Position numbers and translations under genes: made by a program. Below the pieces are notes generated by a model that worked only from the letters and a program-made list of their open reading frames with translations, made no database searches and had not been told where the DNA came from. Shown here piece after piece: positions 48,865 through 61,587 of a stretch of DNA of 64,000 nt. Origin of the DNA: Capsaspora owczarzaki ATCC 30864 (lineage: Eukaryota; Opisthokonta; Filasterea); the NCBI RefSeq assembly GCF_000151315.2, contig NW_011887295.1:803704-867703 (forward strand). Reading direction: 5' to 3'. Each line of letters starts with the position of its first letter. Position 1 is the stretch's first letter.

Positions 48865-50820
48865 AAGCGCTCTCGGCGGTCATGTCGGAGCCAGCCAATC
48901 TGGTGCTGCCGTCCCGCGGTCGCCGGCCACCAACAACCCTGCTGCGTCCAGTATCGACAATGGCATCTACTCGGCCGTCTCAGCACCAGGAGCAGGAGCA
49001 GGAGCAGGAGCAGCTGCATCTGCTGCAGGAAGAAGGAGCAGCGGCGGAGCGATGGTTCTCCCGTCCTCACTGTCGCTTTCCGCGCTCTCTTCGCTTGCGG
49101 CTGGAGGCTCCCTTTCACCGCAGGCGCTCTCGTCGACGGGGTCCCTATCGTCGTCATCGTCGTCGCTTCTTCAGGCCACGTCGTTGCTTCCCGGATCTGC
49201 GGCGCATGCCCAGCCGCTGCTGCATTCTCATCAGCCGTCGTCTCATCCGCTTCACTCGAGCGCTTCGCCCTTGCCAAGTCACTTCCACCCAGCACAGTAC
49301 CCGGCCGTCCCGTCGCAGTTCCACGGCTCCCATCTCCATCAGCAGCATCCTGCTGCGTACACGCCACACGTCTATCCTTCGCAGCAACAACTGCAGCAGG
49401 CCCAGTCGCCCGCGTCAGCACACCACTCCTTCACCGCGCCATCGTCCACAGCGCAACCGCAGGGTTCGTCGTCCTCGTCGTCGCCTCCCAGTTTGGCCAT
49501 GTCCAGCGCCACACAGACCATTCGGCGTCGCGCGCGGTCGTCTTCATCGTCGTCAGTCGTCCCTCCAGGCGCCCTGTCGCGGTGGACGGGCGGGGCCGTC
49601 ACCCCAACGGCCATGTCGGCGTCCACCTCCTCATTGACACGATCCCACACGTCTTCGTCGTTGGCGTCGACGGCCATGCAATCATCCACCTCTGTGACTG
49701 CGACAGGCTTTCTGCCGAGCAGTCTGGCTGGCTCTTCGCCCTCGTTGCTTCATTCGCAGCAATCTCCACCCACGACGACGACGAGCGTGCTGCGAAACAA
49801 CCCCAGTATCAACAGCAGCAATAGTAGCAGCACCAGCAGTATTAGCGTTTCAGGCAACATGCCCAGTGGCAGTCTGCCTCTTTACAAGCCAATGTTGGAG
49901 ACATTTCAACGCGATTCAACGCTCTCCGAGCTGACCGAGCCCGCCGATCACGACCATGCGTTGGATGACAGCAGCCAACTTGCGCTCGAGCTTGCTGCCG
50001 ACTCGTACATTCTAAGCAACAGCACCAGTTGCTCGTCGCTGTCCGCCATGGCAGGACCTCCTCTGCCCATCTCCTCCAATCTGGACGAGCTCGTGCGCCG
50101 GTTTGAAGCGTCTCAAGTCAGCCCTTTCAGTACGTTGCATGACGTTGCTCTGTGTAGAGGGGGTGTTTGTGTGTTTCGGCTTTTGTTTTTTTGTGTGAAC
50201 GTCCGCCTTTCGATTGTTCATGTTTTGCAAGTTATTTGGGATTTGGCGAGCCTCATTTTTGTGTCTCATTGGCTCTGTGCCTTTATTCGTTTCAACAGGA
50301 TATTTGACCGAAGACGACGACTCTGCTCGAACGACGAGTGAGAGTGATTCTGAAACGAGGCGCTATCAATCTCCCTTGGAGTTGACATGGCAGCGCGGAG
50401 ACTTGCTGGGTCAAGGGGCATTTGGCAAAGTTTACCGAGGTCTTCTGCCGACGGGCGAATTTGTGGCCGTCAAGCAAGTCGAGCTCGATCAAGAGCACTT
50501 GGGAGAAGTACGGCGACATTCTTTGATGTGGACGGGTGATTTTTTTGTTTCTTGTGCTCAAAGCGCTGCGTTTGCATGTCGTCTATTTTTGTTCCCCCCC
50601 CCCCTTTTTTGTTGCAGATTCGGGCGTTGGAAAAGGAAGTTCGCCTGCTCTCTGCGCTCTCGCACCCAAACATTGTTCGATACATTACCACGCAAACCGA
50701 TCAAGCCAATCTGTATATTCTGCTCGAGTATGTTCCTGGAGGCTCAATTGCTAGTCTGCTGTCCAAGTTTGGGCTTCTCAACGTCGAGGTAGGCAGTGTG
50801 TTGACATGGCTTGGGAGGCA

Positions 50821-50853
<33 letters not shown>

Positions 50854-52892
50854 GAGTTGACTCACCTTTTCGACTGCTTTTAGGTTGTGAGCAACTACAC
50901 TCGTCAAATCCTTGCTGGCCTGGTGTACTTGCATGATAATAATATTGTGCACCTGGACATCAAGGGTGCCAACATTCTCGTTGACAACAATGGCGTGATC
51001 AAATTGGCCGACTTTGGTGCTTCTGGTCGGCTGGCGGTGACCTATTCCCTTAATACTCGGGCCCTGCGCGGCACTCCATATTGGATGGCTCCCGAAATCA
51101 TCAGACAAGAGGTGAGAGCGACGTGGTTGGTGTTTGTTTTGCCTTGCTCCGACCACAGCGTTCTGTGACTGCCCGCTGAACGTGCTTTTGCATCGATCTG
51201 GAATGGTTTAGACGTATGGAAAATCCGCAGACATTTGGTCCTTGGGTTGTACGGTCGTGGAAATGCTCACGGGCAAGCCGCCATGGTGCAATTTCAAGGA
51301 TTACGTTCCAGCCATGTTTCACATTGCGACTTCGTCCAACATTCCCGACATTCCCGAATCCCTGTCAGCAGAAGGCAGGAACTTGCTCCTTCAGTGCTTC
51401 CAACGCATTCCCGAGCACCGTCCGACTGCTGCAATGCTCATCACTCACGATTTTGTTCGGTGCGGTATTTTTTTTTTTTTTTTTTTTTTTTTGCCTTTTC
51501 TATTCTACGTTTCCTTGTTGCGTACTCCCGACCTTTTTTGGTTTGTTTTATTTTGCTCACAACACCTCCCCCTTTTTCGTTTTCGATTTTCTTTTCAGGA
51601 TGCGAGGGCGCTCGCTTCACCGATCGTCATCGTTGAGTAGCCACTCGAGCCGAGCTTTGCCAATACGCTCTCCGAGCTCGAGCAATCTTGCGGGAATCTC
51701 ACACACTCAACTCGGGCGTTCGCCCTCCACGCGCACTCGGGCCCTCTCAAATACAGACGTGATTGTTGGACACACTTCCGCAAGCTCTTCACCAAGCACT
51801 CCAACCCAAAATTCTGGTTTTGGATACACAACCGCCGCTGCTGAAGAACAGACCGGTCTGTCTCGTCGACACGCCTCGCTGCATGGCTCTGCAACCGATA
51901 TTGCGGAAGAAACAGGCGGCGGGCCGACAATCCCTCCGCGCATCGCGGCGCTTGCAGGCGTTTCTCCCGCATCGCGCACCATCAGCGCGTCGCGCAAATT
52001 GCGCAACAGCTTCAGCTCGCCGCTCGCAATCGCCGGCAACGCGCTTCCAGAAGCGCTGCCCATTCCTGTTGGAATGAATCCTCCTCCGGCAACCGGCCTG
52101 GCAGGCTCCACTGCATCCATGGCCGGGTCGGTCACGGCATCGTCGGTCGGTGGCATTGCCTACCCGCTTTCACCCAAGATGACTCCACAAAATCGGCTTC
52201 ACCGTCTCGGCGGCCTGTCTGCAGAGGCCCTCGAAAGCAGCCCGCCTTTTGCACAGCATGCAACTGCACAGTACACTCCAAGTGCACACGCAGCCGTGTT
52301 GGCACACTATCTCCAGCATCAGCGCACCCCTGGTTCCCAGAGCTCCCCTTTCGGCTCTGCCTCAAGTTCACTGAACGTTTCGCCCAGCGGCAGCATTGAC
52401 AGTGCACTTTACGCGTTTGACATTGAGGGCAACGAGGCTCTTGAAGATGTCCCCAACACCCAACCAGTGGTAAGGCTGCATAGTGTCGCTGTTTGACTTT
52501 GGTACACCTTTGGCCTTTCGCTCAACTTCGTCACCCTTTGCCCCGCTCCTCCAGGTTCGCTTTTCCTCGAAAAATTCATCGCGTGGTTCGTTGGAATCCG
52601 TTTTGGATGCGTCTGAGCCCGCACCAGCAACCATCCATCCCGAGCAATTTCCACGGCAACTTCGTCGCCGCTTGTCGGTGGATCCGTGAGTTCTTTGCTG
52701 GAAGTGGAAGGTTATACTTTTTTTTTTGGGTGTGTCATTGAACTCATGTCACGCACCCCGAATTTGAACAGAGCTGTTCGAGCTGAGCGTGCACGTTCTT
52801 GGGACGGCCAAGGCTTGCAGAGACGCGCGTCACTTCACTACCATTCGCAACGCAACGTTGAGTCAGTCGCGGATGGTCCGCTTCTCAACTGA
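48638..52892 (+). CDS. MAPKKK (MEKK/NPK1-like, STE11 group) with HLD catalytic loop
   Basis: Predicted 1156 aa. Exons: 48638-50129, 50299-50507, 50618-50788, 50884-51111, 51212-51459, 51599-52469, 52555-52685, 52772-52892; all phases agree. The frame opens upstream at a TTG, so ATG 48638 is taken. Residues 1-490 are Ser/Gly/Pro/His-rich and disordered. The kinase covers about 525-790: [75 protein letters not shown]. The wording is that of STE11-group MAPKKKs, which phosphorylate MAPKKs in the cytosol. The usual [10 protein letters not shown] is [10 protein letters not shown] here, so the kinase is non-RD. The C-terminal 360 residues are disordered and Ser-rich. Introns in the kinase region carry T22-T26 runs beside the acceptor. 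Confidence 0.9.
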
Positions 52893-53442
52893 CAGACAAA
52901 GCCCCCACGCTTTACTACCCTGCTCCCACATCATTGTAGCGCTTGTATTCTTCTCACATTTTGTTTTTAACATAAATCCTATTCGTTTTGAATCTAGATC
53001 TGTTCGAAAAGGACGATCTATCTAAAAGGACGCATTTCGGGTCGAGGGGCGTGAAATTTTGTCGATTTTTTTTTTTTTTCGTTTGAGAGGGTTGGACGCC
53101 TTTTTTTTTTTCTTTTTTTTTTTTTCAATTTTTTCAAATTCTGTTTTGTTTGCCCTTTGGGAGCTGCTCGTTGTTCCCTCTGCTCCTCCACGCGGCGTTC
53201 CTGTGCCTGCATACTCAAGCGAAACGTTCTCGCGCTCTGATAGTGGACGCGCCGTTGGGATGCCTTGGAGCGGTGGTCCCAGAGGAAGAACAAACCGAGC
53301 TCGGTTCGCTTCGACTTTTTTTTTTTTTTTTTTGCATTTTGAAAATTCATCAATTGCATTTCTCAATCCAAATCCAGACGAAATCAGCTCATTCTTTTGT
53401 CTTTCGCTTCTTTTCTTTCGTTTTTTTTTTCTATCTTCTACC
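52893..53442. other. Upstream region of the laminin-like gene, T-rich
   Basis: Several T runs (about 53066-53079, 53101-53125, 53319-53333) precede the start codon. No separate gene supported. Confidence 0.45.
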
Positions 53443-56400
53443 ATGCGTTCTTATTCTCTCTTCGCGCTTCTGGCTCTGCTTTCGCTGGCTGCCAGCTCGC
53501 TCGCTGATGGTGAGTGCTTCGAGCGTTCCATTTCTTCAGTACACACAGGGACCCGACCATTGGAGCGACTGTAGAGACGAGCTTCGATTGCTCCCTGAGG
53601 ACATTGGAGTCGGGGGAGCAGGTTTGAAAAAAAAAAGAAGAAAAAAAGCGCAAAGAAAAGGCATAACAAAGTTGAGTCAGCGTGGGGTTGAATAACTCGA
53701 TCGGGATCACGACCCTCGGATGAGTAGATTCTCAACAGGCGGACAGCCGCCAAGCAACATTGAAACAACACTTAACGATGCGACATGCGGACCAGTCAAG
53801 CAGCTCCCCGTGGGGACTTGCTTATTCATCATTTGTGCTTTTTCGTTCGCATTGTGCAAATTAAAAAAAAAAAAAGGCGATCGCCATTTTTTTTTTTGAA
53901 AGCATTTTTTTTCTGCCTTTTCCGACCTGCCTTTTTTTTTTTTAACAATTCTATTTTTTGTTCTTTTGTCGTTTGTTTTATTGTTCTTGTTTCTCCAAAA
54001 ACTGCCATGCACTGCAAACTCACAATGGTTTTGTTCTCGAATGCTTGACAGTTACTTTCGCGCCCATCGATTTCGGCCCGGTTGATGCCAACGGTGTCCA
54101 AATCATTTCCAATATCCCTGAGGGCAGCCCTTACAACCTCCAGTTTTCTCTTGTCGGCGGCACTATTGCCTGCTGCGGCTACGCGATTCAACGTCGCAAC
54201 CTTGACAGCACCAACCCTGCTGACTGGGCTGCCTTTATCGACGATCGTATCGTGATCAGCGCCGGTAGCGACTCTTTCGGCTACACTGCCACCGTGACCA
54301 TCACCGCTGTGTCTAGCGACACGACCTACCAGTACCGTATTGCTGCCACCGACGGTGCCACCTCGTACTCTGATGCCTTCAGCCTCGAGGTTACCACTTT
54401 TGGTGTCATCGGCAAGGCTTTGCAGCTCATGAAGGGCCCTGTTGGCTTTGTTGCCTACTGGACCCCCGCGCGGGTCGGCCCCAACAACCTGGTTGGCGTT
54501 TACGACTACCCCTCGTACACTCGCAAGCTGTTCACCACTGCTGTCGCCAGCGGTGGTTCGTACATCAAGCTGTACCTGACCTACTCCAACCCCGGCGTCT
54601 CCACTGCCATTGTTGCTCAGGACAAGCTTGGACACAACAGCTTCTGGTATGTCTACGACCAGTTTGTTGAAGGCAGCTTCACTGGCGTGCTCTTCCCTTC
54701 CGCCTCTGTCGACTCTTTCCGCAACGCAATGATCAGCTGGCTTGCCCCTCTTCTGAAGGCTGCTGGCAACTCTGCGCACGACTACAAGGTCGAAATCGCT
54801 CGCATGGGTACCGCCAACTCTGCCGCTGCTCGCACCTTCCTCTTCTACGCCCGCGACTACCACACTGGTCAACTCGCTTCGAGCACTGTCACCCTGGCTG
54901 CCCTGACTGCCGGTGGTGTCAGCGTTGGCAGCGCGTTCACCGTCCCTGGCTACGGTCAAGTCGCCACCAACACTGTCAGCTTGACTGCTCTCACGTACTC
55001 GGTCATCCGCTCGGCCTCCACCACCAACAGTCTCAACGGTGGTAGCAGCTACTTGGGCTTCATGGCCAGCGGCGTTGTCGGTCGCTCTGCGACTGGCTAC
55101 ACCACTGCCCAGCCTCAGCTCTGGATGGCAAACCTCAACTTTGTCCAAGCTGAACCGGCGACCTCGGATCAGCTTATTTTCGAGGCGGTCACTGACGTCG
55201 TGGTCTCGGAGAACGTTGCCACCCCGTTCCGCTCGCGCCAGCCCTACCGCTTGAGGTCCAACACTGGTCTCTACCTGGTTGTCAACAACGATTACACGAC
55301 GACCAACGGCTTTGCTACTCTCAGCACCACCTCCACTGCCAGCGCCGCTACTGCCTTCGTCATCGGTGACAACACTGATGCTCGCTATTTCCTCACCGAT
55401 GCTGCCCAAGACGTCGTCGGCACGGATGATGGCAACCTGAACGTTTGGGCTGCCCCTCCTTGCGTGGAGCTCGCCGTCGCCAACTGCCGCAACGTTGAAG
55501 ACGCTCCCCAGTACCGTCGTCTTGAATTGGACCTCGGTGGCACCTTCTCGGTTGACAAGATCTCCATGTGGTTTGACTTTTACTCGGTCTCCAAGCCCCA
55601 GACCACCACTCCCTTCGTGTCCAACTCGTGGCCCTCGACTTCCCGATTCCCCAGCAACATTACCTCCGCCACCGGCCAGAACATTGAGCTTTGGCTCAAG
55701 AGCGAGACTGGCGACTACGTCGACTTTAGCGCTGCCCTTGACGGTGCTGCTTTGACCAACTGCGTGAATCGCCGTACCCCCATTGCTGGCCTCACCTGCC
55801 AGCTCACCTTCACCATTGCTGCCTATGGTCAGGCTTCCCTTGGTCTTGTCGGCAACGTTGGCTACCGCCATGTTCGCATCGTCCTCGACGGTCTGCCCAC
55901 CACTTCCGAGTCCCAGATCTTCTACCGCACCCACGCCATTCGTGACATCCAAGTCGCTGGTGGCTGCAACTGCAACGGTCATTCGTACAACTGCGACCTG
56001 CTGACTGGTGACTGCTCTCCTGCCGGCACTGCCGGTTGCCAGCACGACACGGCTGGTGTTTCGTGCGATACCTGCGCTCCTGGTTTCTTTGTCAACTACG
56101 GCAACAAGCCGATCACTGTGCCCCCGAACACCGAGTACACTTGCACGTCTGACGTCTCCACTGTTGTTGGCAGCAGCGGCAACTCATTCCAGGTGACCAA
56201 CTGCGACGGCCCTAGCTTGCCCGATCTCGGCTATGTTGGTCTTGCTGAAATCCCCGATCGCAGCGAGGCTTTCGACGTTTACTTCTACGACGGCGGTCCG
56301 TGCGTGGGCTGCGACTGCTACCTCCACGACAACTACACTTATGGCGTTCCTGGAGATCGCGGCTGCGAACAAGTCACCGGTGAATGCCACTGCCACCCGT

Positions 56401-59400
56401 CCACTTTGACTGAAGGCCACAACTGCGAGCTCTGCGAGGATGGTGCCTGCCGTACCTCGACTGACTTGTACCAGACCTGCGAGCTGTGCGTTTGCAACCA
56501 GCACGCTGTCGACACCACTTCCACTGGTGCTGACTCTTGCGCCAAGGACACCTGCGGCTGCAACTGCAAGCCCGAGGATCACGTCACTGGCTTGCACTGC
56601 GAGGACTGCGAGACTGGCTACTGGTCCGTCAGTGGCTCTGGTCTGTTGGGCGACGTCTGCTTTGCATGCGAGTGCAACGGCCACAAGCCCAGCGGCGACG
56701 GTGTCACCGAGGTCTGCGATGTCACTGGCGGCAACTGCGACATGAGCGGCGACCCGTGCAACGGCTTCACCACTGGCGAGCATTGCGAGAAGTGCCTCCC
56801 CGGCTACTACCGCCCTTACATTTCTGGCACTCTCGACGTCGATCTGACTGACGACTGTATTCCTTGCGCCTGCGCCAACCTTGCCGACCCGCTGACCTGG
56901 GGTGACGGCACCACCGCCATCTGCGACCCCAACGGTGGTGTTTGCAACTGCCGCTCGTCTGCCAACGTTGTCGGCGATCACTGCGAGGAGTGCATTGACG
57001 GTTTCTTCTCCCCCAACTCTGGCCCCGGCTACACTGACACTGTCGGCTGCTCTGCATGCTTGTGCAACGACCACAAGGGTGTCACCAACTACTGCAACCG
57101 TCAGGGTGGTGAGTGCAACGAAGGCCCTACCGGCGCTCCCGATCCATGCCAAGGCAACACTGAAGGCTCCAGCTGCGAGCTGTGCAAGGCCACCTTCTTC
57201 CGCCCCTACGTCAGCGGCACCAGTGTCGATCTCACCGACGACTGCCAGTCTTGCGACTGCAACGGTCACTCCATTGCCCCCATTGCCGGCGTGGATACTT
57301 GCAACGCTGAGGGCGGCTACTGCACGTGCGATGGCGTCTCCAACTCGGAGGGCAACCACTGCGAGTTCTGCATTGAGAACTTCTGGAACGAGTTTGGCAA
57401 CTCGGAAGACGGCCGCATCTGCGCGCCCTGCGCCTGCCACGGCCATTCGACCACTTGCTCGAACTTTGGTGTCTGCTCGTCCTGCTCTGGCAACACTGAA
57501 AACGGCGCTGGCGACTCTTGCGACGAGTGCGTTTCTGGATATCGCCGCAACACTCAGATCAACCCCGCTGACGCTGGCAACCCGACCGTGATTGAAGATG
57601 CCCGCTTTGACACTTGCACCCTCTGCACCTGCAACGGTCACTCGACCACCTGCGACTCGTACACTGGCTCCTGCACCAACTGCGATGGCAACACCGAGAA
57701 CGACGCTTGGCCCAACGCTTACTGCAACCGCTGCGATCCCACCTTCTACCGCCAGATTACCGGCTTTGTTCCTACCGATGATGTCTGCAATGTTTGCGGT
57801 CTGACCGGTGGCTCGTGCGATGTTCACACTCTTGCGGATGACTGCTTGTCTTGCGCCGATCAGTGCTTCGGCCCCAACAAGGAGTGCGTTGAGACCACTG
57901 GTGAGTGCACCAACTGCGCTGCTTCCAACGCCATCGGCCGCCGCTGCGAGCGCTGCGCACCCGGTTTCTACGGTGATCCCACTCAGGGCATTCCTTGCGT
58001 CGCTTGCAAGGGCGCCTGCTACCACACTGTTCCCCAGATTTGGACCGACACGACTCTGCTTGGCCCCATCCTCTCTTGCGAGACTGCCAACTACCCCGAG
58101 GTCCGCCAGTGCGTTCTCGACTACCCGCTTTCCGGCGACGTGATCTCGGCTGCCATTCCCCAGTCGGATGCCGTCATGTGCAACTGCCCCGAGGCTCCCG
58201 CTGGTCTCCATGCCACTCTCGACACCATCCCCCCGTACCTGAACCGCGACTGCAGCGCCTGCAACCCCTCCGGTTTCTTCGGTCAGCCCACTGTCTGCCT
58301 CACTCCCGGCCTTGGCGGCAGCGCCCTCGGTGACTGCGATGCCTTCCACACTTGCATTGAGTGCGGCTGCAACGGCAACATCAACGAAGCCCTGGCTGCC
58401 AACAACTGCGCCTACGACGATGCCAAGCCCTCTGACCTTTCCTGCAGCAACTGCGAAGGCCGCACGACTGGCGACTCTTGCGAGATGTGCGAGTCTGGCT
58501 CGTACGGCAGCGCCACGCGCACTGACGTCTCGGGTGTCTACCCCGGCTTCCCCGTTGACCTTTCTGGCAACAACCTCAAGTGCTTCCAGTGCGACTGCAA
58601 CGGTCGCTCGCTTGCTGCGTCGACGGTTGACATTCTGAGCGACACCTGCACCACCACCTCGCCCACTACCTACTCCTGCGAGTGCAAGGAGCCCTACACT
58701 GGCGCGACCTGCCGCGAGTGCAAGCGCGGATACTCTCCGATCTACGACACTACCGATGGTATTGACTCTGCTCCTGGCTACGTTTGGTGCAAGCCCTGCC
58801 CCGACTGTATTCTTGCCCTGTACAGCGGTGGTATTGTTCCTCTTGAGGACGACGGTGCTCTGCTGAACGCCAACTTCAACTCGCTGAACACCTCCGTCGC
58901 CAACCTCTGGATTGAGGTCAACAACATTAACGCTGCCCTCCCCTACCGTGTCGCCGCCCTCCCGACCCTCCGCCGCGATGCCGACTCTGAGGCTGCTGTT
59001 GCCAACCTCATGGAGGAAGCCAAGGCTGCTCTCCAGGAGTCTATTGCTGCCAACCAGAACAAGCTTGCTGACGCCGAGTCCAAGCTCAACGAGCTGACCG
59101 CCAACGTCAACGTTGCCATTGCCTCCATCAACGACAAGCTTTCCCAGGCTGACATTGACACCAAGCTCACCCCCGCCGCTGTTCAGGCTGCCGAGCTTTC
59201 CGCTCAGCTCGCCACTGCCAGCGACAAGGTTGCCGCCCTCCAGCGTAACATGCGCGACTACGAGGCTCGCTCGACTGCCTCCATCATTGAGCACCTCACC
59301 CGTCTGGTTGCTGCCGAGAAGGCCGCCGAGACCGCTGCTGCTGACGTTGTCGAGTTCAAGGCTGCCACCCTCGCTCGCCTCGACGCGCTCTCCCCGCTCT

Positions 59401-61172
59401 CTGCCTCGCTCGCGACCCAGGTTGCCTCCGTTGCCGACTCGTTCACTGCTCTCTCTGCCTCCATCCACGCTGCCATGGAAGACAAGAGCCGCATCGTCGA
59501 CGACAAGATCACTGCCGTTGCTGCCCTCTCCACCCTCGTTGGTGACTCGCTTGCTTCCGTCAACGCCTTCCAAGCCGACGCTGAGGCTCTGAACGCTCGC
59601 TTTGACTCTGTCTCTGCCACCGTCCAGTCGCTCGTTGAGGCCTCGTCTGCCCTTCGTGCCAACGTCAACGCCCGCCTTGCCGCTTCCCGCGAGGAGATTG
59701 TTGCCGCCACCGAGCGCATCGCTGCTGCCCAGGCTGACGTTACCGCCCAGATTGCTGTTGCCAAGTCCCAGCTCGGCGATGGCATTGAGACCATGTCTGC
59801 CCAGTTCGCTGCCCGCCTGACCACCCTCCGTCAATCGTTCGAGGATGCCGTTGCCGCCGAGAAGTCTGCCCACGCTTCCACCGCCACTGAGATCAAGTCG
59901 TTCGTTTCCTCGACCACCGAGGAGGCCCGTGCCCAGCTTGCCGACCACTCCACCAAGCTCGATGACTTTGAGCGTCAGCTCAAGGGCATTCAAGTTGCCA
60001 TGGACGAGAACGTTGACGAGCTCGCCACCAAGCTGTCCGCCACCGTCGCCCGCCTCTCCAACGTTGTCAGCTCTGCTGCCGCCGGCCAGTTTGTTCTCCC
60101 CGACGAGTTCCACGGCTTCATCAACCGTGCCAGCTACGAAATGTCGACTCTCCAGCGCACCATCAAGTCGCGCGCTTCCCAGATGGAGGGCTACCTCGGC
60201 TCCAACCTCCTCGCCCTGACCGCCAAGCTCAACCAGATCCGCGCCCAGGCTGAGGTCGACAACGAGTCGGTCCGCCAGAACGCCCAGGTTCGCATGGACG
60301 CCGCCCTCGCTGAGCTCCGCAACGTCATCTCCCAGATCCGCACCGAGCAGTCGTCCGCCATCGCCGCTGCAGAGGCTCGCCTTGCCGCTGCTGTTGCCAC
60401 CGCCGAGCAGTCCGTCCGCGACGGTGTTGCTGCCGCCCGCCGCGAAGTTGCTGCTGATGCTGCTGCCGTCAAGACCTGGACCGAGGACCGCATTGCTCAC
60501 ATCCAGGCTGAGGTTGATGCCAAGTCTGCCCAGATCTCCGAGTCTGCCAAGACTGCCGCCGACCGTGCCAAGCAGGTTGCCACCTCGACCATTTCCACCG
60601 CCAGCCAGGAGATTGCCCGCCAACGCGAGCTTGTCCTTGCCCCTCTTCGCACCGAGCTTGCCTCGACCCTCAAGTCGGTTGCTGAGGTCTCTGCCTCCCT
60701 TTCCAGCCTCGACCAGGCTTCCAAGCGCATGGCCAACAAGGTCCAGACCGTTGAGGCCGACACTGCTCTTGCTCGCGCTCAGCTCAAGAACCTCCAGAAC
60801 AACCTCAAGGCCTTCCTGTCCATCCCCAGCTCTATCAACATTGCCGAGGACTTCTCCAAGACCGTCTCTCCCTTCACTGGTGACGCTTCCTTCGTCGCCA
60901 AGCACCTGCACCCCGGCTGCCGCAACGGCTCGAACCAGCCTTGCCCCGCCGACCAGGCTGACGCCGCTGTCGCCGCCGCTGCTCCCGCTGGCGCCTCTTC
61001 CTCGTCGTCCTCTTCCTCCAGCAGCGACAACAACGGTCTTGTCCTGAAGGTGGCGCTCCCCGCGACTGCCTTTGTTGCCTTTGTCGCCCTCGTGGTTGCT
61101 GGCGTGTTCTACCGCAAGTACCGCGCGGCATCTGCCAACAACGGCTACCACCGCGTTTCCACCCACATCTGA
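53443..61172 (+). CDS. Transmembrane laminin-EGF / coiled-coil protein
   Basis: Predicted 2395 aa, type I membrane protein. Exons 53443-53509 and 54052-61172, phase 1. Residues 1-21 are a signal peptide (MRSYSLFALLALLSLAASSLA). Residues 24-655 are a β-rich extracellular part; its last 150 residues (LDLGGTFSVDKISMWFDFYS through YRHVRIVLDGL) resemble a discoidin or laminin-N-terminal sandwich, weakly. From about 660 to 1606 comes a run of at least twelve laminin-type EGF repeats (CNCNGHSYNC, CACHGHSTTC, CDECVSGY and similar). About 1626-2306 is a long Ala/Glu/Ser-rich coiled coil. A membrane segment follows at about 2351-2376, then a 19-residue tail with YHRV, which fits a YxxΦ sorting motif. 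Codon use is extremely biased to C/G endings, suggesting high expression. Laminin γ/β-like order but membrane anchored; binding partners unknown. Confidence 0.88.
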
Positions 61173-61587
61173 AGACCCTCCTCTTTTGTTGGTGCTTGAC
61201 CCAAACAACAAAAAAAATATGCATCTGGGATCAAAACCTTTGGGATTTTTGTCTCATTAATTCCGTAATGTTGTTCAAAGTTCTTGGTGCATTTTTTTTC
61301 GTCCCCTGGTTGTTCAATGCATGTGTTTCTTATGTTTTTTGTCGTAATCCTAGCATTTTAAGTTTCTGCTGTTCACACTGGCTTTAGCACACCCCAAAAG
61401 CGCGAGCAAGATTGACTCGAGTCGTTCAAGAATTTCTCAACGTCGCAGAATTTCTCAAAGTCGTCGTTCTTGCGCTCTTTCCGTTAATCGTGTGATTCGG
61501 CACTCGAGTAGTAGTTTTACATTACCATCCATCCATTTCGTAGTCTTCATTTTCCCCACGTCGTGCGTTCGATGGGAAGCGTGCGTC
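61173..61587. other. Spacer between the laminin-like gene and WDR44
   Basis: Tandem 415-bp intergenic region, no coding exon or RNA gene seen. A-rich near 61205-61220, which may hold the laminin-like gene's 3' end signals. Confidence 0.4.

Noticed and set aside
56184-61211. A 1675-codon open frame on the minus strand opposite the laminin-like gene, plus a 738-codon one at 53829-56045
   Set aside because: Products are Gly/Val/Ala/Arg-rich with no domain; they arise because the sense strand uses almost only C/G-ending codons, so antisense stops are rare. The sense frame has signal peptide, EGF cysteines and membrane anchor.
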